DNA of 64,000 nt from Streptomyces populi (GCF_002911015.1 NZ_KZ626871.1:25944-89943); one strand, 5' to 3'; counted from the stretch's first letter, positions 37,701 to 49,568 are shown. Numbers and translations: made by a program. Notes: generated from the sequence alone by a model not told the origin.

Positions 37701-38417
37701 GGCGACGTGGTCGAGTTCGAGATCGACACCGAACTCACCGCGGGGCTGCGCCGGCTGGCCAGGGAGCACGGGGTCACGCTCTTCGCCGTCCTCGCCTCCG
37801 CGTACGGTGTGCTGCTCGCCGCCCTCAAGGGCACCAGGGACGTCACCCTCGGCACGCCCGTCTCGGGCCGCACGGCTCCCGGACTCCACCGTACGGTGGG
37901 CATGTTCGCCAACACGGTGGTCCTGCGCGGCACCGCCGAGCCGGACTTGCCCTTCGACGTCTTCCTGCGCCGCTTCGCCGAGGCGGCCGAGGACGCCTTC
38001 GCGCACCAGGACTTCCCCTTCGAGGACCTGGTCGCCCAGGCGGCACCGGTGCGCGACTACAGCCGCACCCCGCTCTTCGACGCGCTCGTCGCGCTGCACA
38101 GCGGGCGTTACCTCACGGTCGACTTCCAGGGCGCCAGGGTCCCCCTGCGCCTGGAACAGACCGGACAGGCCGTGTTCGACCTCGACCTACAGGTCCACGA
38201 GGTCGCCGGCTCGCTGCGCGTGGCCTGGCGGTACGCCTCCGGGCTGCTGCGCCGGGACACCGTCGGCGCCTGGCGGGACGACTTCGTCCGTCTGCTGGAC
38301 GCGGTCGCCGCCGATCCCTCGGCCACGCTCGGCACCCTCTTGCCCGCACTCGTCCGCGCGCCGGAGACCCCGGCGCCGACGCCCGGCCCCGTTCTCGACC
38401 TCGACTTCGACTTCTGA
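34677..38417 (+). CDS. NRPS1: (half-C)-A(Val)-T-C
   Basis: 1246 residues. Domains: a degenerate condensation remnant (about 25-205) without HHxxxDG; adenylation (about 207-700) with YTSGTTGKPKGVEVVH and LNHSGKVDRSRL; carrier protein with LRDLGADSLTATL, Ser752 taking phosphopantetheine; complete condensation domain (about 805-1230) with DLHHIVVDGFS (His928 catalytic). No TE or docking domain is evident. Aligning the pocket to GrsA by eye gives D-A-F-W-V-G-G-T-F plus Lys, a Val-type code. The protein should load Val and pass it through its C-terminal C domain to the Ser on NRPS2. No MbtH-like gene is in the window. Confidence 0.92.
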   Translation: MTSVSSGAPTSTPMPSTPLPEPRAGEDGDAVLLVTDRPRTRESASGPLRTLRVPGAGGPTALAALAVLLHRHTGQLRLLLDIGTAEDGAGSLTLTVHPDEPVAALLARTERVRPQGPPTGTAVRYADTPGPVPDGPCELFLTRDGEDLLLGYRASLFEDATAARLADRLRLIGDFLTSRPTARTGDVELLAEGELDQVVGSFNDTARPYPDTATIHGLFAEQARLTPEAVALDWRSERLTYRQLDLRSDELARRVVAAGAAPGDRVALRTGRTPDFVVGALAVLKAGCAYLPLEPDYPAERAAWLLADSSVRVLVAAGDLPTDLAFEGTVLAPGPEAADEDAAPGTVAVPVAAHDLAYVCYTSGTTGKPKGVEVVHRNVVRLVKGADYVRFGPDVRILPTGSIVFDANTFEMWGALLNGGSLRLVDSDTVLDASLLGRELAEHRITTMWLTSPLFNQLVEQDASIFRPLRELVVGGDALSSAHIGKVMDACPGVTLVNGYGPTENTTFSVTHRLDRSDLGRIPIGRPIANSTAYVLDERGRPCPVGVPGELCLGGAGVARGYLGRPELTAERFVPDPFGPEGARLYRSGDLARWRPDGVIEFLGRRDFQVKVRGFRVEPAEVEAAMLAHPDVAEAIVVARSRPGKGDKHLCGYYAGPRPPEPRDLRDLLAAELPGHMVPSYLVPLPALPLNHSGKVDRSRLPDPDGAHLLSGADHVAPSTEDERTVVELAERALGISGIGVHHDLRDLGADSLTATLIAVGLQERLGRHFPVSAVLRAGTPARIVELLREAGSGPGHSVPAAPERETYPLTPQQRQLYFEQAKDPRAVHYNVPIGLDLPADTDPERLARALSGLAECHEALRTRFVVEGGEVRQRVEPGIDAEVRVLDGPPGPVEEFVRPFDLERTPLWRADVHRTPTGVTLRMDLHHIVVDGFSLAPLLEDLAALYAGGSPRPPTPRYRDYAVWLTGPAGTALRAAQQPHWQKVFAEPLDRTDLPTDTARPALRELDGDVVEFEIDTELTAGLRRLAREHGVTLFAVLASAYGVLLAALKGTRDVTLGTPVSGRTAPGLHRTVGMFANTVVLRGTAEPDLPFDVFLRRFAEAAEDAFAHQDFPFEDLVAQAAPVRDYSRTPLFDALVALHSGRYLTVDFQGARVPLRLEQTGQAVFDLDLQVHEVAGSLRVAWRYASGLLRRDTVGAWRDDFVRLLDAVAADPSATLGTLLPALVRAPETPAPTPGPVLDLDFDF

Positions 38418-38469
38418 CGGTTCACGGACACGACTACCGACGGTTCACAGCTCAGTGCAGGAGAAACCC

Positions 38470-41400
38470 ATGCCACTGCTCGACCCTGAGGCCAACCACT
38501 CCGTTTCGACCCCCCAGGCCGCTTACTGGCGATCCCAGTTGGCCTCGCTCACCCAGGTGCCCGGCTTCCTGGCCGACTTCCGTCCCCGCCCGGCCGAGGG
38601 CGGGCAGGCACACCCGGAGCACGGCACCCACGCCGTACGCCTCGGCACGACGCTCACCGAGCGGCTCGACCGGATCAGCCGCGACCAGCCGGAGATGCTC
38701 TCCATCGTCCTCGTCTCCGCCCTGGCGGCCCTGCTCGGCCGTCACACCGGCGAGGAGGAGGTGACGATAGCCCAGCCGACGCGCGGTGCCGCGCCCGAGT
38801 TCGCGGGCGGCCCGCTGCCGCTGCGCGTCGGGACCGGCGGTTCCCTGCGGGAGCTGCTGGGCCGGGTGGCCGCCTCCGTCCGCGAGGCGGAGGAACACCA
38901 GGACTGCGCGGTGGCCGCCCTGGCCGCCGAGCTGGGCCACACCGACGCCTTCGCCACCGCGGTGACGCTCGACGGGTTCCACGACGTCCCCGACACCTCC
39001 GGCGACGGCGTCCGTCTCACCGTCTCCCGTGACGCCGCGGAACTGGTCGTGACCCTCTCCTACGACACCGCCCGCTACGCCGGGGCGTCGATCGAACGCA
39101 TCGGAGCGCACTACGCCCTGCTCCTGGAGCGGGCCGCCGCCTCGCCCGACACGCCCGTGGGCGAGATCGACCTGCGGACCGCCGAGGACGAGGCCGTCGT
39201 CGCGGCGGCCAACGCGACCGAGCACCCCTTCGACACGGAGGCCACCCTGCACGGCCTGTTCGCCGCGCAGGCCGCCCGGACCCCGGACGCACCCGCCCTG
39301 CTGAGCGACGACCGGACGGTGTCGTACGCCGAACTGGACGCACGCTCCAACCGGTTGGCCCGTACCCTGCGGGAACGAGGGGTCGGCCGGGACTCGATCG
39401 TCGCGCTGGTCGCCGAGCGGTCGCCCGAGATGATCACGGCGGTCCTGGCCGTGCTCAAGGCCGGCGGCGCCTACCTGCCCGTCGACCCGTCGTACCCGCA
39501 GGCCCGCATCGACCACCTGCTCTCCGACAGCGCCGCCCGACTCGTGCTCCACCAGGCCCGGTTCGCCTCCCTCCTCGGCGGCGCGCCCGGCCTCGACCTG
39601 GACGACGAGGCGTCGTACGCGGCGGACGGTTCGGCCCCGGAGGCGGTCTCCGGCGCGGGCGACGGGGCCTACGTCATCTACACCTCGGGCTCGACCGGGC
39701 GCCCCAAGGGCGTCCTGGTGGAGCACCGCAGCGCGGTCAACCGGCTCCAGTGGATGCAGCGCGCCTACCCCATCGGCCCCGACGACGTGGTGCTCCAGAA
39801 GACGTCGATCTCCTTCGACGTGTCGGTGTGGGAGCTGTTCTGGTGGTCGTTCACCGGAGCGGCGCTCGCCCTGCCCGCGCCCGGCGTGGAGAAGGACCCG
39901 GCCGCGCTCGTCGCCGCCCTGGACCGGCACAAGGTCACCACCACGCACTTCGTCCCGTCGATGCTGACGATGTTCCTCGGGTACCTGGCCCGGTTCGGCG
40001 ACGGTGCGGGACCGGGCGCCCTGCGCCAGGTCTTCGCCAGCGGCGAGGCCCTGGGCACCCCGCAGGCCGTCAAGTTCGCCGAACTCCTGCCCGGCGCACG
40101 GCTGATCAACCTGTACGGGCCGACCGAGGCGACCGTCGACGTCACGCACCAGCCCGTCGAAGGGCTCGACGACCGGGCACGGCTGCCCATCGGCCGCCCG
40201 ATCGACAACATCAGGCTGTACGTGCTCGACGCGGACGGGTGCCAGACACCGGTCGGAGTACCGGGCGAACTCCACGTCGCGGGCGTGGGCGTGGCGCGCG
40301 GCTACCTGGGCCGCCCCGAACTGACCGCCGAGAAGTTCGTCTCCGGCGAGGCGGTGCGCGCGGCGACGGGCGAGGACCGGCTGTACCGCACGGGTGACCG
40401 GGCGCGCTGGCTGCCCGACGGCACCGTCGACTACCTGGGCCGGGTCGACCTCCAGGTGAAGGTGCGCGGGTTCCGCGTGGAGCCGGGCGAGATCGAGGAG
40501 CGGCTGCGCGCCCACGACGCGGTGCGGGACGCGGCGGTCGTGGCCGTCGACGACGGATGGCAGACGTCGCTGCGCGGATTCGCCGTCCTGGACGGCGAGG
40601 CGTCCGAGGCACAGCTCAAGGAGCACGTGCGCGCCGCGCTGCCCGAGTACATGGTGCCGGGCCGGATCGTGTCCGTGGCCGAACTGCCGCTGACCCCGAA
40701 CGGCAAACTGGACCGGGCCGCGCTGCGCCGTCCCGAGGCACTGCGCAAGCAGGCCCCGGCGCACGTCGCCCCGCGCGACGAGCGGGAGAGGACCCTCGCG
40801 GAGATCTGGAAGGACGTGCTGGGCCGGGAGAGGGTCGGCGTCCACGACAACTTCTTCGCGCTGGGCGGCAATTCGATCCACTTCGTGTCGGTGCTCGCCA
40901 AGTCCCGCGAGGCGGGGCTCGACTTCACCTTCCAGCAGTTGTTCAGGCACCAGACGATCGCCCTGCTCGCCGAGTCGATCGCGGCGGAGGCGGAGTCGGC
41001 GACGGTCGCCGAGGACGTCGCCGCGCGGGGCGCGTTCCAGCCGTTCGAGCTGATCTCCGAGGCGGACCGGGCGCTGCTGCCCGCGGACGCGGAGGACGCC
41101 TACCCGCTGTCGATGCTCCAGGCGGGCCTGATCTTCCAGACGGAGATCACGGGCGGTCTCGGCCAGTACCACGACGTGCTGAGCTACTCGATCACGGGCG
41201 CCTTCGACACGGAGGCGTTCACGGAGGCCGTGCGGCTGCTGACGCTGCGCCACCCGATCCTGCGGACGACGTACCACCTGACGGGCTTCAGCGAGTTCCT
41301 CCAGATCGTGCACCGGGACGTCCCGCCGCCGCTGACCGTCGCCGACCTGCGTCACCTCGACGGGGCCGGACAGGAGGCCTGGCACGAGGACTGGCTGGCG

Positions 41401-43491
41401 CGCGAGAAGGCCCGCCGGTTCGTGTGGGAGGAGGGCGGCCTGGTCACCCTGCACGTCCAGGTGCTGAGCGACGAGCTGTACCGGTACACCGTCAGCCAGC
41501 ACAACTCGGCTCTGGACGGCTGGTCGATCTCGCTGCTGCACACGCAGCTCTTCGAGCTCTACCACCAGGTGCGCGAGGGCCGGGACACGGCGCGGCCCGC
41601 GGTCGACAACCACCTGCGCAACTTCGTCGGCCTGGAGACGGAGGCGCTGCGGTCGCCGGCGTCACGGGACTTCTGGCTGGAGGTGATGGAGGACGCGATG
41701 CCCGCCGACGTCCCGCCGAAGGCGGACGCGGTGGCGACCGACGACTTCCAGGTCGTGCTGCGCGACGTACCGCTGCCCGCGGGGCTCACCGAGCGCGTGG
41801 AGGCGACGGCCGACGCCCTCTCGGTGCCGTTCAAGGACGTGCTGCTGGCCGCGCACATGAAGGTGCTGAGCCTCGTGTCGGGCCAGGACAAGGTGATGAC
41901 CGGCTACGAGCACAGCGGCCGGCCGGAGCTGCCGGGCGCGGAGACGACGCTGGGCCTGCACCTCAACACCGTCCCGTTCCAGGTCGATCTGAGCGGGGGC
42001 AGCTGGGCGGACCTGATCCGGGGGGTCTACCGCGCGGAGCTGGACCTCCTGCCGCACCGCCGGTACCCGATGGCGAAGATGAAGCAGGACCTCTCCACCC
42101 AGCGCACGCTGTTCGAGACGACGTTCAACTTCACGCACTTCTACCTGCTGAAGAACCTCCAGCAGCTGCCCGAGTTCTCGCTGCTCGACATGCGGGTCGA
42201 CTCGGAGACGGAGTTCCCGTTCCGCACGGAGTTCTCCCGGCACTTCTTCGACGACGAGGTGCAGCTCTGCCTGCACTACCACACGCATCTGTACGACGAG
42301 GAGCAGATCGACCGCATCGGCGGCTACTTCGTCCGCGTCCTCGAACTGATGGCGAGCGAGCCCGACGCGCCGCACGACGCCAGGCGGCTGCTGGCCGACG
42401 AGGACCTGGCACTGCTCGGCCGCGACCGGGCCGACGAGGCGGACGTCGTCGCGCGGGTGTCCGGCGGCACGGCCGGCGAGGCCACCGTCGCCCGGATCCG
42501 GGAGGCGTGGCAGAGCGTCCTCGGACTCACCGCCGGGGAGATCGGGGCGGACGACGACTTCTTCGCGCTCGGCGGCAACTCCCTGTCGGCACTGCGGGTC
42601 GTCCTGGAACTCGACGGCCTGGTCACGCTCTCCGACCTGACCCGGGTCCCCCGGCTCACCGAACTCGCCGCGCTCGTCGAGGGGCGGGACCACGAGGAGA
42701 CCGGGGAGGAGCTGCTGCACCTGCTCACCTCGAAGGCCGAGGGCGCCAGGGCGGCCGTGGTGTGCGTGCCGTACCCCTGCGGACACCCGGTGAACTTCAA
42801 GCCGCTCGCCGAGGAGATCGAGAAGCTCGACCCGTCGCTCGTGGTGTACGGCCTGGAGCCGCCCGGCCACAACCCCAGCCGGCCCGGCGAGTTCACCGAC
42901 GTCGTGGAGACGGTGACGCGGACGGCGGACGAGATCGAGCGGAAGGCCGACCTGCCGCTGATCCTGTGGGGGCACTGCGGTGGCGCCGCCGTCACGGTGG
43001 AGCTGGCCCGCGTCCTGGAGGAGCGGGGCTTCGACCTGCGGCACGTGTTCATCGGGTCCAAGCTGCTGCCGCCCGCGAAGGACATGCAGGAGTCGATCGA
43101 CATGATCGAGACCTGGACGGACGACGAGATCATCTCGTACATGGTCGAGGAGACCGGCTACACCGAGCTGGACGGCCTCGACCGGCGCTACACGTCCTTC
43201 ATGGGCGACCTGTTCCGTCACGACGTGTGCGGGGGCTACCGCTACTTCATCGGCGTGACCGAGGAGGAGCCGGACTGGCGCATCGAGGCACCCTTCACGG
43301 TCGTCGTCGCCGACGACGACAAGGGCCTCGCGCACGCCGCCGGGGAGTACCGCTGCTGGGAGCGCGTCGCGAAGGACGTGAGCTTCCGTGAACTGGCGGG
43401 TGGCGGGCACTACTTCGTGCGCGGAAACCCCGCCGGTACCGGTGAACTGATCGCGCGGGCGTGGGCGTCCGCCGCCGAGTTGGAGGGCTGA
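38470..43491 (+). CDS. NRPS2: (half-C)-A(Ser)-T-C*-T-TE with Cys thioesterase
   Basis: 1673 residues, ATG with GGAGAAACCC upstream. Domains: half condensation domain (about 15-240) lacking the His motif; adenylation (about 254-750) with YTSGSTGRPKGVLVEH; carrier 1 (FFALGGNSIHF, Ser802); atypical condensation domain (about 877-1330) whose motif reads QHNSALDGWS, so the catalytic second His is Asn1012; carrier 2 (FFALGGNSLSAL, Ser1371) with no A domain; thioesterase (about 1420-1673). The TE elbow is GHCGG with Cys1503 as nucleophile, and His1647 sits in GGGHYF. Pocket residues D-V-W-H-F-S-L-V-D plus Lys indicate Ser. The substrate of carrier 2 must come in trans. Confidence 0.93.
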   Translation: MPLLDPEANHSVSTPQAAYWRSQLASLTQVPGFLADFRPRPAEGGQAHPEHGTHAVRLGTTLTERLDRISRDQPEMLSIVLVSALAALLGRHTGEEEVTIAQPTRGAAPEFAGGPLPLRVGTGGSLRELLGRVAASVREAEEHQDCAVAALAAELGHTDAFATAVTLDGFHDVPDTSGDGVRLTVSRDAAELVVTLSYDTARYAGASIERIGAHYALLLERAAASPDTPVGEIDLRTAEDEAVVAAANATEHPFDTEATLHGLFAAQAARTPDAPALLSDDRTVSYAELDARSNRLARTLRERGVGRDSIVALVAERSPEMITAVLAVLKAGGAYLPVDPSYPQARIDHLLSDSAARLVLHQARFASLLGGAPGLDLDDEASYAADGSAPEAVSGAGDGAYVIYTSGSTGRPKGVLVEHRSAVNRLQWMQRAYPIGPDDVVLQKTSISFDVSVWELFWWSFTGAALALPAPGVEKDPAALVAALDRHKVTTTHFVPSMLTMFLGYLARFGDGAGPGALRQVFASGEALGTPQAVKFAELLPGARLINLYGPTEATVDVTHQPVEGLDDRARLPIGRPIDNIRLYVLDADGCQTPVGVPGELHVAGVGVARGYLGRPELTAEKFVSGEAVRAATGEDRLYRTGDRARWLPDGTVDYLGRVDLQVKVRGFRVEPGEIEERLRAHDAVRDAAVVAVDDGWQTSLRGFAVLDGEASEAQLKEHVRAALPEYMVPGRIVSVAELPLTPNGKLDRAALRRPEALRKQAPAHVAPRDERERTLAEIWKDVLGRERVGVHDNFFALGGNSIHFVSVLAKSREAGLDFTFQQLFRHQTIALLAESIAAEAESATVAEDVAARGAFQPFELISEADRALLPADAEDAYPLSMLQAGLIFQTEITGGLGQYHDVLSYSITGAFDTEAFTEAVRLLTLRHPILRTTYHLTGFSEFLQIVHRDVPPPLTVADLRHLDGAGQEAWHEDWLAREKARRFVWEEGGLVTLHVQVLSDELYRYTVSQHNSALDGWSISLLHTQLFELYHQVREGRDTARPAVDNHLRNFVGLETEALRSPASRDFWLEVMEDAMPADVPPKADAVATDDFQVVLRDVPLPAGLTERVEATADALSVPFKDVLLAAHMKVLSLVSGQDKVMTGYEHSGRPELPGAETTLGLHLNTVPFQVDLSGGSWADLIRGVYRAELDLLPHRRYPMAKMKQDLSTQRTLFETTFNFTHFYLLKNLQQLPEFSLLDMRVDSETEFPFRTEFSRHFFDDEVQLCLHYHTHLYDEEQIDRIGGYFVRVLELMASEPDAPHDARRLLADEDLALLGRDRADEADVVARVSGGTAGEATVARIREAWQSVLGLTAGEIGADDDFFALGGNSLSALRVVLELDGLVTLSDLTRVPRLTELAALVEGRDHEETGEELLHLLTSKAEGARAAVVCVPYPCGHPVNFKPLAEEIEKLDPSLVVYGLEPPGHNPSRPGEFTDVVETVTRTADEIERKADLPLILWGHCGGAAVTVELARVLEERGFDLRHVFIGSKLLPPAKDMQESIDMIETWTDDEIISYMVEETGYTELDGLDRRYTSFMGDLFRHDVCGGYRYFIGVTEEEPDWRIEAPFTVVVADDDKGLAHAAGEYRCWERVAKDVSFRELAGGGHYFVRGNPAGTGELIARAWASAAELEG

Positions 43492-43492
43492 C

Positions 43493-44206
43493 ATGCAGAT
43501 CCCCGTCCTGTGCTTCCCGTTCGCGGGCGCCGGAGCCTCCGCGTTCCGCCGCTGCCAGGAGTACGGCAGCGACACCGTCCTGATCACCCCGGTCCAGCTC
43601 CCGGGCCGCGAGGAGCGGTTCGGCGAGCCGCTGTACACCGACGTGGTGTCCGCCGTCGACGACCTGCTGCCCACCGTCCTGGACCAGGTGGCGGGCAGCC
43701 CGGCCGTCGCCCTGTTCGGGCACAGCCTCGGCGCGGTCCTGGCCTACGAGATGACCCACCGCATCAGCGCGCTCGGCGGCCCCGAGGTCGTCAAGCTCTT
43801 CGTCAGCGGCTCGCCCGGACCGTGGACGCAGCGCGAGACCCGGGCCACCGGCCTGACCGACGACGAGTTCCTCCAGCAGGTCAAGGAGTTCGCCGGGTAC
43901 ACGCACCCGGCCCTGGAGCACCCCGACCTGCGGGAGATGCTGCTGCCTCCGCTGCGCGCCGACGTGGAGATGCACGAGAACTACCGCGCGCCGTCCGAGA
44001 TGCCGCTGGACGTACCGATCGTCTCCATCCGGGGCGAGGTCGACGAACTGGTGGACCGCGCCCAGGCCGCCGAGTGGGATGCGGCGACCACGGCCGGCTG
44101 CCGTCAGGTCGAACTCCCGGGCGGCCACATGTACCTGGTCGACTCGCCCGCCGGTCTGGTCCGCCTCCTCGACGAGGAACTGGCCGCCCAGGGGGTGGGC
44201 CGGTGA
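43493..44206 (+). CDS. Type II thioesterase of the NRPS operon
   Basis: 237 residues, alpha/beta hydrolase. Motifs: CFPFAGAGASAFR, VQLPGREERFGEPL, nucleophile elbow FGHSLGAVLAYEM with Ser78, and GGHMYLVD with the catalytic His. Type II TEs clear stalled or mis-primed carrier domains. In the syringomycin system a related alpha/beta hydrolase (SyrC) shuttles an aminoacyl group between carriers, but SyrC uses Cys. The start is one base after the NRPS2 stop and the end overlaps the SDR start (GTGA), so it is tightly coupled on both sides. Confidence 0.92.
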   Translation: MQIPVLCFPFAGAGASAFRRCQEYGSDTVLITPVQLPGREERFGEPLYTDVVSAVDDLLPTVLDQVAGSPAVALFGHSLGAVLAYEMTHRISALGGPEVVKLFVSGSPGPWTQRETRATGLTDDEFLQQVKEFAGYTHPALEHPDLREMLLPPLRADVEMHENYRAPSEMPLDVPIVSIRGEVDELVDRAQAAEWDAATTAGCRQVELPGGHMYLVDSPAGLVRLLDEELAAQGVGR

Positions 44207-45048
44207 ACGCCGTGCGCACCGCCGCCCCGCTCACGGGCAAGGTGGCACTCGTCACGGGCGCGGCCCGTGGCATCGGCCGGGCGTGCGCCCTCGCGTACGC
44301 CCGGGCCGGGGCGGACCTGCTGCTGACCGACATCGGTGACGACCTCGACGGCGTCCCCTACCCGCTGGGCACGCGGAGCCAGTTGGAGTACACCGCCCGG
44401 ATGTGCCGGGAGGAGGGCGGCACGGTGTCGACCGCCATGGCGGACGTCCGCGACCTGGAGGCCGTGCGCGCGGTCGTGGAGGGCGCCCTCGACCGGTTCG
44501 GCCGCATCGACGTCCTGCTCAACAACGCTGGTATAGCCGCCCCGTCGGGCAAGACGGTCCACGACATCACGCCCGACGAGTGGGACCTGATGCTCGACGT
44601 CGACGTCTCGGGTGCCTGGCGGATGATCCGGGCCGTGGGCGCGGCGATGACGGCCCAGCGCGCGGGCAGCGTCATCAACGTGGCGTCCACGGCGGGCCTG
44701 GTCGGCTACCGGCACTTCGCCGGGTACGTCACCGCGAAGCACGCCCTGGTCGGCCTGACCAAGGCGGCGGCCCTGGACCTCGCGCCGTTCGGGGTACGGG
44801 TGAACGCGCTGTGCCCCGGCTCGGTGCGCGACGACGACGCGGCCGAGGGCCGGATGCTCACGGAGATCGCCCGGTCCCTGGAGGTACCGGTCCAGGAGCA
44901 CGAGGAGACCTTCGTGGCGGCGCAGCCCATGAACCGGCTGATCGAGCCGGAGGACGTGGCCGGTGCCGCGGTGTGGCTCGGCTCGGACGACTCGCGCCAG
45001 GTGACGGGCTCCACGGTCACCGTCGACGGCGGGTTCACGAGCCGGTGA
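44203..45048 (+). CDS. Short-chain dehydrogenase, mycofactocin-coupled type
   Basis: 281 residues. The Rossmann motif is VTGAARGIGRACALAYARAG, then NNAGIAAPSG, the catalytic Ser region NVASTAGLVGY and the YxxxK motif GYVTAKHAL. After the second strand there is an insert (DDLDGVPYPLGTRSQLEYTA) like that in SDRs annotated as mycofactocin-coupled, which hold their NAD(P) non-exchangeably and pass electrons to mycofactocin. No mycofactocin genes are nearby, but they may lie elsewhere. In this operon it might oxidise a hydroxyl of Thr or Ser, on the carrier or in the product. Confidence 0.85.
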   Translation: MNAVRTAAPLTGKVALVTGAARGIGRACALAYARAGADLLLTDIGDDLDGVPYPLGTRSQLEYTARMCREEGGTVSTAMADVRDLEAVRAVVEGALDRFGRIDVLLNNAGIAAPSGKTVHDITPDEWDLMLDVDVSGAWRMIRAVGAAMTAQRAGSVINVASTAGLVGYRHFAGYVTAKHALVGLTKAAALDLAPFGVRVNALCPGSVRDDDAAEGRMLTEIARSLEVPVQEHEETFVAAQPMNRLIEPEDVAGAAVWLGSDDSRQVTGSTVTVDGGFTSR

Positions 45049-45080
45049 GCGCCCGTGAGGAGTACCCGGAGGGGAAGACG

Positions 45081-47845
<2,765 letters not shown>

Positions 47846-47849
<4 letters not shown>

Positions 47850-49057
47850 CGCTGCTGCTGGTCGGCGCCGGCTCGCAGGCGTACCGCGAGTACCTGCTGC
47901 GTTCCGTCGCGAAGGAGTACGAGGTCCATCTCCTCGCGGATCGGGCGCCGTTGTGGGAGGAGCCCTACCTGAGCGGGCACACGGTGGTGGACACCACGGA
48001 CGTCACGGCCATGGCCGAGGCGGTACGCGGACTCCCCTACGAGGGAGTGATGACCTGGGACGACACCCGGGTCGTCCACACCGCCGAACTGGCGCGGCTG
48101 CTCGGTCTGCCGGGCAGCCCGCCGGAGGCGACGCTGCGCTGCCGCGACAAGTGGGCCACCCGCGAGGCGTTGCGCGGGGCAGGGGTGCCGCAGGCCCGGT
48201 CCGAGCTGGTCAGGTCGCTGCCCCAGGCGCGGGCCGCGGCCGCCCTCGTCGGCTACCCGCTCGTCCTCAAGCCCCGTGCGCTGAACGCGAGTACGGGCGT
48301 GGCGAAGGTCGACGAACCCGCCCTGCTCTCCAGCCGCTTCCGCCTGGCGCGCGGGGCGACGGCCCCGGGCGCGGTGGAGGTGGCACCGGGGGACGTCCTG
48401 GTCGAGCAGTACCTGGACGGTCCCGAGATCAGTGTCGACGCCGCCTGGTACGAGGGACGGATGCACCCCGCCTTCGTGGCGCGCAAGGAGTGCGGCTTCC
48501 CGCCGTACTTCGAAGAGACGGGACACCTGGTCGACGCCGGGGACCCGCTGCTCACCGATCCGGCCGTGCTCGACGTGGTGACCGCCGCGCACGCGGCGGT
48601 CGGCTTCACCACCGGCTGGACGCACACGGAGCTGCGGCTCACGGCGGAGGGCCCCAAGGTCGTCGAGATCAACGCGCGGATCGGCGGGGACCGCATCCCC
48701 GACATCGGGCGCCTCGCGCTCGGCGTCGACGCGGCGCTCGTCGCGGCACGGGTGGCCTGCGGAGTGCGGCCGGACGTACGTCCGGACCGGCGTGCCGTCG
48801 CGGCCGTGCGCTTCCACTACCCGCGGGCGGACTGCATCGCGCGCGAGGTCGTCATCGACGCGCCCGCGCTGCCCGCCCCGGTGGACACGGCCCTGGCCAT
48901 CGCGTTGCCCGGCCAGGAGCTGCGCCTGCCGCCGAACGGCCATGTGTCCAGCCGCTACGCACTGGTCACGGCGGTCGGCGCGACGCACGAGGAGTGCCGC
49001 TCCGCACTGGACAAGGCGTCGACCGCCGTACGTCTGGAGGTGCTGCGCACCCTGTGA
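47846..49057 (+). CDS. ATP-grasp carboxylate-amine ligase (L-amino-acid ligase type)
   Basis: 403 residues, GTG start overlapping the NRPS3 stop (GTGA). The N-terminal preATP-grasp domain starts LLLVGAGSQAYREYLL. The ATP-binding core has LRCRDKWATREALRGAGVPQ, GYPLVLKPRALNASTGVAKV, VEQYLDGPEISVDAAWY, and the Mg site EINARIGGDRIPD. This matches ligases such as BacD-like L-amino-acid ligases that form amide bonds via acyl phosphate. It is last in the operon. It may add an amino acid or amine to the released peptide, or make a dipeptide building block. The substrate is not predictable. Confidence 0.88.
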
Positions 49058-49062
49058 CACGG

Positions 49063-49101
49063 GGGCCCGGCCAGCGAGGGAACCGTCCCCCGGCCGGGCC
49101 C
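49063..49101 (+). terminator. Terminator of the NRPS operon
   Basis: GGGCCCGGCC (49063-49072) and GGCCGGGCCC (49092-49101), perfect 10-bp stem with a 19-base loop, 6 bases after the last stop. The following 270 bp to 49373 show no gene. Confidence 0.7.
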
Positions 49102-49373
49102 TCGCACCACCCCTCGCGAAGGGGTGCTCGAACACCCGGCGCGACTCCGGTACGCGGCGGAACGATGATCTCGCGTCGGCCGCCGCCCTTCATCCCCCTC
49201 ACCCCGGTCCCGTCCCTTGACGACCTTGCCGCTGCCCAGGGCGGACTTGAACGGTCGGCCCCGGAGCGCACCGGATCCAGCTCGGGAAGATCGCCTGCCG
49301 TCCCCTGCAACCGTTGGTCCGGGCGTCCCGTCTCACCGGGCAGATCGAAGCGCGAACCATCAGGGGGAGATCC

Positions 49374-49568
49374 GTGGCCGTCATCGTCCTGTCCGGGGTT
49401 CTGCTGCTCGTCGTCCTGGGATGCGTCTGCGTGTTCCGGGACGCCAGGGGCGGTGGCCCCCGCTGGGTCCACGTCGTGGCGGTCGTGACGCTCGCGGTCG
49501 GCGAGGTGGTGAGCAGCTCCGGCAGACGCGGTCGCCGCGGCGGCGGTGGTGGCGGTGACGACGACTGA
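49374..49568 (+). CDS. Small membrane protein, unknown
   Basis: 64 residues: an N-terminal hydrophobic segment (VIVLSGVLLLVVLGCVCVF), a second weak one (WVHVVAVVTLAVGEVV), and a basic then Gly/Asp-rich tail. The GTG at 49374 has AGGGGGAGATCC upstream; a longer frame to 49314 lacks a site. Plausible but unproven. Confidence 0.45.
   Translation: MAVIVLSGVLLLVVLGCVCVFRDARGGGPRWVHVVAVVTLAVGEVVSSSGRRGRRGGGGGGDDD

Noticed and set aside
38452..41613. Long minus-strand and alternative plus-strand frames inside the NRPS genes
   Set aside because: They show Val/Gly/Arg-rich sequence without domains, while the NRPS frame gives complete A, T, C and TE motifs.
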